From NCBI GenBank assembly GCA_021286965.1, contig JAJTBK010000501.1:1-6169 (forward strand): a DNA stretch of 6,169 nucleotides, written 5' to 3'. Positions 1 to 5,051 of the stretch are shown here, piece by piece. Made by a program: the position numbers and the translations under genes. The DNA is from Comamonadaceae bacterium. GTDB taxonomy: Bacteria; Pseudomonadota; Gammaproteobacteria; Burkholderiales; Burkholderiaceae_C. How positions within the stretch are numbered: position 1 is the first letter of the stretch; every line of letters begins with the position of its first letter. Under the pieces are notes generated by a model. It ran no database searches. It saw nothing but the letters and a program-made list of their open reading frames with translations, and was not told where the DNA came from.

Positions 1-219
1 AGCCGCGCCATGGGCGGCAGCTGCTCCATGCCCCTGGCCGCGCACGGCCAGTGGCAAGGCGCCACGCTCGACCTACACGCCGCCTGGGGCGACACCGAGG
101 CACGCCTGCCCCTGGTGCGCGCCCAGGCCAGCGCCGCCGTCACCACCCTGGCCCAGGCCGAGGCCCTGGGCGACGCCGTGGCGGCCCAGCTGCGCGCCGG
201 CGGCGCCCAAGGCGCGTAA
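1..219 (+). CDS. hemC: Hydroxymethylbilane synthase (porphobilinogen deaminase), C-terminal end, 5'-truncated by window
   Basis: Reading frame 1 is open from the first base to a TAA stop at 217-219, giving the last 72 residues. It begins SRAMGGSCSMPLAA. The Cys codon at 22-24 sits in the conserved Gly-Gly-x-Cys region that, in this family, covalently holds the dipyrromethane cofactor on which the tetrapyrrole chain is built. About 64 residues follow the Cys, close to the roughly 70 that follow Cys242 in the E. coli enzyme, so the C-terminal domain looks complete. The enzyme is cytoplasmic and polymerises four porphobilinogens to hydroxymethylbilane, the substrate of HemD, whose gene starts 3 bases after this stop. 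The N-terminal part and the promoter are outside the window. An internal ATG at 10-12 is not the start; the frame is already coding before it. Identification rests on the cofactor motif and the hemD neighbour. Confidence 0.93.
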   Translation, partial: SRAMGGSCSMPLAAHGQWQGATLDLHAAWGDTEARLPLVRAQASAAVTTLAQAEALGDAVAAQLRAGGAQGA

Positions 220-222
220 GCC

Positions 223-1029
223 ATGGCAGGCGCGCGCCGCGTCATCGTCACCCGCCCGGCGCCCGATGCCGCGCAGTGGGTGCACGATCTGCAGCAGCGC
301 GGCATCGCCGCCGTCGCCCTGCCGCTGATCGCCATCGGCCCCAGCCCGGCGCACCAGGCGCAGCTGCAAGCGGCCCTGGCACAGCTGGCGCAGTACCGCG
401 CGCTGATGTTCGTCAGCGGCAACGCTGTCACCTATTTTTTAGAGCAAAAAAACGCTCTAACGCTCCTGCAGCAAGCGCTAACAGCTACCAATTTAAGAGC
501 ATGGACACCCGGCCCCGGCACCGCCCGGGTGCTGCGCGCGCACGGCATCGACCCAGCCGCCATCGACGGCCCCGCGCCCGATGCCGCGCAGTACGACTCC
601 GAAGCCCTGTGGGCCCAGGTGGCCACGCAAATCACCCCCGGCGCACGCGTGCTCATCGTGCGCGGCTGCCAGGCCGGCCAGGTCGATGACGCCGGCCAGG
701 GCCGCGACTGGCTGGCAGCGCAGCTGCGCGCCGCTGGCGCCACGGTCGATTTCGCCATTGCCTACCAGCGCGGCGCCCCCGATTTCAGTCCGGCGCAGGC
801 CCAGCTGGCACAGGCGGCGGCCAGCGACGGCACGCTGTGGCTGTTCAGCAGCTCCGAGGCTGTTGCCCATTTACAACAGGCCCTACCCACCCAAAACTGG
901 GCCAGCGCCCAGGCGCTGGCCACCCACCCGCGCATTGCACAGGCGGTGCGCGCCGCCGGCTTTGGACAGCTGCACGAATGCAAGCCGGCATTTACCGACG
1001 TGGTGGCCTCGATAGAATCCGCCCTATGA
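223..1029 (+). CDS. hemD: Uroporphyrinogen-III synthase HemD, 268 aa
   Basis: It cyclises hydroxymethylbilane to uroporphyrinogen III with inversion of ring D, in the cytosol. The family is poorly conserved, but the two-lobed layout is visible. Lobe motifs include VIVTRP (residues 8-13), FVSGNAV (63-69), PGPGTA (96-101), VLIVRG (143-148), AYQR (180-183, the region of the conserved Tyr), LFSSSEAV (207-214) and HPRIAQAVRAAGF (235-247). The two serine-rich AV motifs reflect the internal pseudo-symmetry of the fold. Length is normal for the family. The ATG at 223 follows the hemC stop by 3 bases, with only a weak AAGG at 209-212, so translation is probably coupled to hemC. The stop overlaps the hemX start as ATGA. 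Oddity: residues about 71-94 are encoded by an AT-rich repeat-like insert (432-501) carrying two TTA and two CTA leucine codons; a third TTA lies at 871-873. The gene is nevertheless intact. Confidence 0.93.
   Translation: MAGARRVIVTRPAPDAAQWVHDLQQRGIAAVALPLIAIGPSPAHQAQLQAALAQLAQYRALMFVSGNAVTYFLEQKNALTLLQQALTATNLRAWTPGPGTARVLRAHGIDPAAIDGPAPDAAQYDSEALWAQVATQITPGARVLIVRGCQAGQVDDAGQGRDWLAAQLRAAGATVDFAIAYQRGAPDFSPAQAQLAQAAASDGTLWLFSSSEAVAHLQQALPTQNWASAQALATHPRIAQAVRAAGFGQLHECKPAFTDVVASIESAL
432..501 (+). repeat. AT-rich interspersed-repeat copy embedded in frame in hemD
   Basis: The base composition here drops sharply from the surrounding GC-rich sequence. The segment holds a perfect 7-base dyad, TTAGAGC at 439-445 and GCTCTAA at 454-460, around an 8-base A-rich loop. 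A tandem octamer pair follows (AACGCTCT at 451-458, AACGCTCC at 459-466), then AGCAAGCGCT and AGCTACCA. The block 467-490 matches 3395-3418 in the hemY-fumC gap apart from one substitution and two single-base indels. From memory, elements with an AGCGCTTGC core and flanking GCTA-type dyads are scattered through Comamonadaceae genomes, mainly between genes; I could not check this. All codons stay open and encode YFLEQKNALTLLQQALTATN followed by LRAW. Element boundaries are approximate. Confidence 0.6.
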
Positions 1030-2084
1030 GCGAGCAGCCCACCCCAGAGCACGCAGCCCCCGTGCCGGCCCCAGTGGCCTCCAGCAACGGCCACTTTGCC
1101 CTGGCCCTGGCCAGCCTCCTGGCCCTGGCCGGCCTGGCCAGCAGCGGCCTGCTGTGGCAGAAGCTGGGCAACATCCAGGAACAACTCGCACGCCAGAGCG
1201 CCAGCAACGGCGCCAGCGCCACCGAGGCCCGCACCCTGGCGCGCCAGGCCGAGGAAATCGCGCGCGACACCGCCGCCCGCCTGACCGTTGCCGAGGCCCG
1301 CGTGGGCGAGGTCGCGCTGCAGCGCAGCCAGCTCGAAGAGCTGATGCAAAGCGTCTCGCGCTCGCGCGACGAAACCCTGGTGGTCGATATCGAAGCCAGT
1401 CTGCGCCTGGCGCAGCAGCAGGCGCAGCTCACCGGCAGCCTCGAACCCCTGGTGGCGGCACTCAAGAGCGCGCAGCAGCGCATCGAACGCGCCGCACAGC
1501 CGCGCCTGGCGCCGGTGCAGCGCGCCGTGGCCCGCGATCTGGAGCACATCGCCCGCAGCAACGCCACCGACACCGCCGGCCTGCTCGCGCGCCTCGATGA
1601 CCTGGTGCGCCTGAGCGACGACCTGCCCACCCTCGGCGGCGTCGCCCACGCCAGCGCCATGCGCCGCCCCAGCGGCCCGGCCCCGGCGGCCAAGGACAGC
1701 GGCAGCACCCCCTGGTGGCAAGCGCAGCTCGCCAAAGGCTGGGAGCTGGTGCGCGACGAGGCGCGCGGCCTGGTGCGCGTCAGCCGCATCGACCAGCCCG
1801 AAGCCGTGCTGCTGGCGCCGGAGCAGGAATTTTTCCTGCGCGAGAACCTCAAGCTCAAGCTGCAAAGCGCGCGCCTGGGCCTGCTCGCGCGCCAGTTCGA
1901 CGCCGCCCGCGCCGACCTCGCCAGCGCCACAGCGGCGCTGAACAAATACTTCGACCCCGCCGCCCGGCGCACGCAAAACGCCGCCACCTTGCTGCTGCAG
2001 GTGCAAGGCAGCCTCAAAACTGCCGAGCTGCCGCCCCTGGACGACACTTTCGCGGCCCTGAACACGGCCGCCGCCGGACGCTGA
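1026..2084 (+). CDS. hemX: HemX-family membrane-anchored protein, 352 aa
   Basis: The start ATG at 1026 overlaps the hemD stop (ATGA), a classic coupled start; the open frame extends upstream into hemD, but the part before 1026 is not HemX-like. The protein begins with a polar, Pro/Ala-rich stretch (residues 1-22). One hydrophobic segment follows (about 24-44, Ala/Leu-rich), then a long heptad-like, Gln/Glu/Arg/Ala-rich coiled coil (about 46-115) and a mostly helical C-terminal domain. A WWQAQLAKGWELVRDEARGL-type stretch and LLAPEQEFFLRENLKLKLQSARLGLL are typical of the HemX family. A single-pass inner-membrane protein with the bulk in the periplasm is inferred. The family is often labelled uroporphyrin-III C-methyltransferase because of older naming, but no SAM-binding methyltransferase motifs are visible here. 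Its biochemical role in tetrapyrrole metabolism is unproven. The family call is firm from sequence character plus position between hemD and hemY. Confidence 0.9.
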   Translation: MSEQPTPEHAAPVPAPVASSNGHFALALASLLALAGLASSGLLWQKLGNIQEQLARQSASNGASATEARTLARQAEEIARDTAARLTVAEARVGEVALQRSQLEELMQSVSRSRDETLVVDIEASLRLAQQQAQLTGSLEPLVAALKSAQQRIERAAQPRLAPVQRAVARDLEHIARSNATDTAGLLARLDDLVRLSDDLPTLGGVAHASAMRRPSGPAPAAKDSGSTPWWQAQLAKGWELVRDEARGLVRVSRIDQPEAVLLAPEQEFFLRENLKLKLQSARLGLLARQFDAARADLASATAALNKYFDPAARRTQNAATLLLQVQGSLKTAELPPLDDTFAALNTAAAGR

Positions 2085-2088
2085 GGAG
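2084..2088 (+). promoter_or_regulatory. Ribosome binding site of hemY
   Basis: AGGAG begins on the last base of the hemX stop codon and lies 9 bases before the hemY ATG at 2098. It is the only strong Shine-Dalgarno sequence among the hem genes seen here, and it fixes the hemY start. hemD and hemX rely on very short spacing or overlap instead. Confidence 0.8.
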
Positions 2089-2097
2089 CCACCAACC

Positions 2098-3372
2098 ATG
2101 CGCGCCGCACTGTGGCTTCTCGGACTGTTTGGCGCCGCCGTCGCGGTGGCGCTGTTTGCCGGCAACAACCAGGGCACGGTCACGCTGTTCTGGCCGCCCT
2201 GGCGCCTGGATCTGTCGCTCAACATGGTGGTGCTGCTGCTGGTCGGCGGCTTCGTCGTCCTGCACGGCGCGCTTGCCGGCCTGAACGCCCTCACCACCTT
2301 GCCGCGCCAGGCCCGGCGCTGGCGCCAGCTGCAAAAAGAACGCGCCATGCACACCGCCTTCCTGCAGTCGCTCGCCAGCCTGCTGGCCGGGCGCTTCGTG
2401 CGCGCGCGCAAATCGGCGCTGACGGCGCTGGCGCAGGAAAACGCCCTGGCGCACAGCGCCGAGCAACTGCCGCACAGCCGCCAGTTGCGCGCCCTGGCGC
2501 ACATGCTGGCGGCCGACAGCTCGCACGCCCTGCTCGACCGCAGCACGCGCGACGAACACCTGCGCCTGGCACTGGACAACGCCCCACCCAGCAGCAAACA
2601 ACAGGAACAAAGCCTGCGCGAGGGCCTGCAGCTGCGCGCTGCGCGCTGGACGCTCGACGACCGCGACAGCGAAGGCGCCCTCGAACGCCTGGCCGCCCTG
2701 CCCCAGGGCGCGGCGCGGCGCACGCTGGCGCTGCGCATCAAGCTCAAAGCCTCGCGCCTGGCCGGCCAGACGCGCAGCGCGCTCGAAACCGCACGCCTGC
2801 TGGGCAAGCACCATGCGTTTTCAACGGCGGCGGCGCACAGCATCGTGCGCGGCCTCGCTCGCGACTGGATCCACAGCGCCCACGATCCGGCGCAGCTGCA
2901 GCAAGCCTGGCAGGCCCTGGAAGCGGGCGAACGCGCCATGCCCGAACTGGCGATCGAAGCCGCGCAGCGCCTGGCGCAGCTCGGCGGCGCAGCCAGCCAG
3001 GTGCGCAGCTGGCTGCTGCCGGCCTGGGACGAGTGGCAGCAGCAGGGCCTGCCCGACGCCCAGGCGCTCAAGCTGGTGCGTACCCTGGAAAGCAACCTCG
3101 ACGACCTCGACGCCGCCTGGCTCGCCCGCATCGAAAGCGCCAGCCGCAACCGCCCGCGTGACGCCCGCCTGACCTACCTCGCCGGCCTGGCCTGCCGCGA
3201 ACGCCAGCTCTGGGGCAAGGCCCAGCAGCAGCTGCACCAGGCGGCCCAGCAGCTGCCCGCCGGCCCCCTGCGCGCCAGCGCCTGGCGCCACCTGGCCGAG
3301 CTGGCCGAACAGCGCGACGACCCGACCGCTGCCGCCCAGGCCTGGAAGCAGGCCGCACTGGCGGCAAAGTAA
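2098..3372 (+). CDS. hemY: HemY family inner-membrane protein with TPR-like domain, 424 aa
   Basis: Two hydrophobic segments lie at the N-terminus, about residues 3-21 and 42-61. They are separated by a short loop containing NNQGTVTLFWPPWRLDLSLN, the layout of the HemY N-terminal domain. After a basic stretch (LPRQARRWRQLQKER) the rest is a long all-helical, Ala/Leu/Arg-rich region resembling tetratricopeptide-like repeats (ARWTLDDRDSEGALERL, LAGLACRERQLWGKAQQQL, AWRHLAELAEQRDDPTAAAQAW). Length is close to the roughly 400 residues usual for the family. This is the proteobacterial HemY of the hemCDXY cluster and should not be confused with protoporphyrinogen oxidase HemY of Bacillus. Its exact function is unknown; a scaffold or accessory role at the membrane in late haem synthesis is inferred from context. 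It is the last gene of the operon, ending in TAA, 62 bases before the end of the convergent fumC. Confidence 0.92.
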   Translation: MRAALWLLGLFGAAVAVALFAGNNQGTVTLFWPPWRLDLSLNMVVLLLVGGFVVLHGALAGLNALTTLPRQARRWRQLQKERAMHTAFLQSLASLLAGRFVRARKSALTALAQENALAHSAEQLPHSRQLRALAHMLAADSSHALLDRSTRDEHLRLALDNAPPSSKQQEQSLREGLQLRAARWTLDDRDSEGALERLAALPQGAARRTLALRIKLKASRLAGQTRSALETARLLGKHHAFSTAAAHSIVRGLARDWIHSAHDPAQLQQAWQALEAGERAMPELAIEAAQRLAQLGGAASQVRSWLLPAWDEWQQQGLPDAQALKLVRTLESNLDDLDAAWLARIESASRNRPRDARLTYLAGLACRERQLWGKAQQQLHQAAQQLPAGPLRASAWRHLAELAEQRDDPTAAAQAWKQAALAAK

Positions 3373-3391
3373 AGAAAAACGGCCCCAAGGC

Positions 3392-3438
3392 GCATGTAGC
3401 AAGCGCAACATGCTACCAAAACAATAGCAATTCGCTAT
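3392..3438. repeat. Convergent intergenic dyads and decayed repeat between hemY and fumC
   Basis: Three small inverted repeats are packed here. GCATGT at 3392-3397 pairs with ACATGC at 3408-3413. GTAGCA at 3396-3401 pairs with TGCTAC at 3411-3416. ATAGC at 3424-3428 pairs with GCTAT at 3434-3438 across the fumC stop codon. The first two overlap, so only one can form at a time. The stretch 3395-3418 is the sequence also found in hemD at 467-490. Lying between converging genes, the structure may help end transcription or protect mRNA 3' ends. However, the stems are short, and no U-run directly follows a stem on either strand: the AGAAAAAC at 3373-3380 gives a T-run for the minus strand, but about 11 bases beyond the nearest dyad. 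A classical intrinsic terminator is therefore not demonstrated. Confidence 0.5.
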
Positions 3439-4844
3439 ACCATCTTGCCCGGCACCACCCAGGCGTCGAACTGTTCGGCCGTCAGGTGGCCGCTGGCGAT
3501 GGCAGCCTGGCGCAGGCTCAAGCCCTCGTGGTGGGCGCGCTTGGCGATCTCGGCGGCCTTGTCGTAGCCGATGTGCGGATTGAGCGCCGTCACCAGCATG
3601 AGCGAGCGCTCGCGCAGCTCGTCAACGCGCGCCTGGTTCGGCGCTATGCCCTGGGCGCAGTGCTGGTCAAAGCTTTTCATGCCGTCGGCCAGCAGGCGCA
3701 GGCTTTGCAGAAAGTTGTGCGCAATCAGGGGCCGAAACACGTTCAACTCAAAATTGCCCGAGGCGCCACCGATGTTGATCGCCACGTCGTTGCCCAGCAC
3801 CTGGGCGCAGAGCATGGTCAGGGCCTCGCACTGCGTCGGGTTGACCTTGCCGGGCATGATGGACGAACCTGGCTCGTTCTCGGGGATGGTGATCTCGCCC
3901 AGGCCGCTGCGCGGGCCGCTGGCGAGCCAGCGCACGTCGTTGGCAATTTTGAGCAAGCTCGCAGCCAGGCCCTTGAGTGCGCCGTGCGCCTGTACCAGGG
4001 CATCGCAGCTGGCCAGGGCCTCGAATTTGTTCGGCGCCGTCACCAGTGGCAGGCCGGTGAGCTCGGCCAGCTCCTGCGCCACCGCCTCGGCGTAGCCCGG
4101 GGGCGCATTCAGGCCGGTGCCCACCGCCGTGCCGCCCAGGGCCAGCTCGCACAGATGCGCCAGGCTGGCGCGTACATGCGCCTCGGCGTGCGCCAGCTGC
4201 GCCACCCAGCCAGAGATTTCCTGCCCCAGGGTGATGGGCGTGGCGTCTTGCAAATGGGTGCGGCCAATCTTGACGATGCCAGCGTAGTCCTGCGCCTTGG
4301 CCGCGAGCGTGCTGCGCAGCTGGTGCAAGGCCGGCAACAGGCGACGCACCAGGCCCTCGACGGCGGCAACGTGCATGGCGGTGGGGAAGACGTCGTTGCT
4401 CGACTGGCTCAGGTTAACGTCGTCGTTCGGGTGGATGCTGCGCGCCGGCCCGCGCACACCACCGAGCATTTCACTGGCGCGGTTGGCCAGCACCTCGTTC
4501 ATGTTCATATTGGTTTGCGTGCCGGAGCCGGTTTGCCAGACGACGAGGGGAAACTCGCCCCCATGGGCACCGGCCATGACCTCGTCGCAGGCGGCGACGA
4601 TGGCCGTGGTTTTGGAGGCACTGAGCAAGCCCAGGGAATGGTTGACGTAGGCGCTGGCGCGCTTGACCTGGGCCAGGGCGGCGATCAGCTCGGTCGGCAT
4701 TTTTTCGCCCGAGATGGCGAAATGCTGCAGCGAGCGCTGCGTCTGCGCCCCCCAGAGCTGGCGCGCGGGCACGTCGATGGGGCCCAAACTGTCGCGCTCA
4801 GCACGCGTGGCGGCGCCGGGGGACGCAGGCTGCACAGAGGTCAT
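3435..4844 (-). CDS. fumC: Class II fumarate hydratase (fumarase C), 469 aa
   Basis: An iron-independent, oxygen-stable homotetrameric fumarase that hydrates fumarate to (S)-malate in the TCA cycle, in the cytosol. Length is nearly that of E. coli FumC (467 aa). The superfamily signature [10 protein letters not shown] is at residues 326-335, with S327, K333 and N335 matching E. coli S318, K324 and N326. GRTHLQDA places the catalytic His at 197 (E. coli H188). SGTQTNMN (107-114), IHPNDDVN (137-144, second-site His at 138) and SSNDVFPT (148-155) complete the active-site loops. All keep a constant +9 offset to E. coli, so the numbering is reliable. The start at 4844 (MTSVQP) has GAGGAG 8 bases upstream. 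The frame stays open to 5000, but that extension is Cys/Trp/Arg-rich and unlike fumarase. No key residue is missing. It converges on hemY and diverges from the class I fumarase gene. Argininosuccinate lyase and aspartase are excluded by the overall sequence. Confidence 0.97.
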   Translation of the reverse strand: MTSVQPASPGAATRAERDSLGPIDVPARQLWGAQTQRSLQHFAISGEKMPTELIAALAQVKRASAYVNHSLGLLSASKTTAIVAACDEVMAGAHGGEFPLVVWQTGSGTQTNMNMNEVLANRASEMLGGVRGPARSIHPNDDVNLSQSSNDVFPTAMHVAAVEGLVRRLLPALHQLRSTLAAKAQDYAGIVKIGRTHLQDATPITLGQEISGWVAQLAHAEAHVRASLAHLCELALGGTAVGTGLNAPPGYAEAVAQELAELTGLPLVTAPNKFEALASCDALVQAHGALKGLAASLLKIANDVRWLASGPRSGLGEITIPENEPGSSIMPGKVNPTQCEALTMLCAQVLGNDVAINIGGASGNFELNVFRPLIAHNFLQSLRLLADGMKSFDQHCAQGIAPNQARVDELRERSLMLVTALNPHIGYDKAAEIAKRAHHEGLSLRQAAIASGHLTAEQFDAWVVPGKMV

Positions 4845-4852
4845 GCCAAAAA

Positions 4853-4858
4853 CTCCTC
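4853..4858 (-). promoter_or_regulatory. Ribosome binding site of fumC
   Basis: On the minus strand GAGGAG lies 8 bases before the ATG at 4844-4842, separated by TTTTTGGC. It decides the start against the in-frame open extension that reaches 5000. Confidence 0.85.
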
Positions 4859-4942
4859 GCAAAGAAAGTCGGAACCAGGGCCAAGCACAAAACCTTGCCA
4901 GCATACCCACAAGCGCCACTTTTGCGCAGCCCGGAACGGCCC

Positions 4943-4955
4943 CAGGCGTCGCCTG
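4943..4955. repeat. 13-base palindrome in the divergent fumarase promoter region
   Basis: CAGGCG at 4943-4948 and CGCCTG at 4950-4955 form a perfect 6-base inverted repeat around a single central T. It lies about 100 bases from either start codon. An outer pair, GCGCAG at 4924-4929 with CTGCGC at 4953-4958, can compete with it. It could be an operator for a dimeric regulator, but such GC-rich dyads also arise by chance in this base composition. Confidence 0.3.
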
Positions 4956-5051
4956 CGCGCCAATCCGCCACAAGCAACCACGACAGCAAGCCGGACGCAA
5001 GGTGCAGGGCGATAATTAAAGGGTTTGCGTTTTGATACCCCACCCCACGCT

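Larger units (their letters stand above)
4845..5051. promoter_or_regulatory. Divergent fumC / class I fumarase intergenic region
   Basis: This 207-base gap separates two start codons facing away from each other, so promoters for both genes should lie inside it. For the plus strand, an AT-rich patch at 5011-5040 includes GATAAT at 5011-5016, a 5-of-6 match to a sigma-70 -10 box. No good -35 box is found 16-19 bases upstream. For the minus strand, TATGCT (complement of 4900-4905) is a weak -10 candidate, again without a clear -35. A 13-base palindrome sits in the middle at 4943-4955. The leader of the class I gene just before 5052 is C-rich with no Shine-Dalgarno sequence. I see no full FNR or Fur box; TTGAT at 5032-5036 is only a half site. 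Region role is confident from gene orientation; the individual boxes are not. Confidence 0.6.

Noticed and set aside
860..879. CTGTTG / CAACAG dyad in hemD with nearby TTA and CTA codons, considered as another repeat copy
   Set aside because: It encodes part of the conserved second lobe after SSEAV and shares no clear nucleotide match with the 432-501 element; the similar LQQAL peptide may be chance or the internal symmetry of HemD.
837..1025. Upstream extension of hemX to an ATG at 837
   Set aside because: The extra 63 residues overlap hemD and do not look like HemX. The ATG at 1026 forms the standard ATGA overlap and places the membrane segment at the usual distance from the N-terminus.
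762..3149. Very long open frame on the minus strand (795 codons) opposite hemD, hemX and hemY
   Set aside because: It reads as low-complexity Arg/Ala/Ser-rich and then Gly/Gln/Ala-rich peptide with no recognisable domain. It is fully overlapped by three well-identified genes, and long antisense frames without stops are expected in DNA with this third-position GC bias.
3373..3434. Intrinsic terminator for hemY or fumC
   Set aside because: Stems are 5-6 bases, the loops are long, and no T-run directly follows a stem on either strand; termination here is possible but not shown.
4882..4897. CAAG-8-CTTG dyad upstream of fumC
   Set aside because: Only four bases per arm; the outer bases pair imperfectly, so chance is a sufficient explanation.
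4845..5000. N-terminal extension of fumC by 52 residues
   Set aside because: The extension is Cys/Trp/Arg-rich and unlike fumarases, and GAGGAG is correctly spaced for the ATG at 4844.
3486..5015. 509-codon open frame on the plus strand opposite fumC
   Set aside because: It mirrors fumC almost exactly, is rich in Gly/Ala/Gln/Arg/His, shows no domain motif, and is incompatible with the clear fumarase on the other strand.
5032..5036. TTGAT as an FNR-type site upstream of the class I fumarase
   Set aside because: Only one half site is present; the bases where ATCAA should follow are C-rich.
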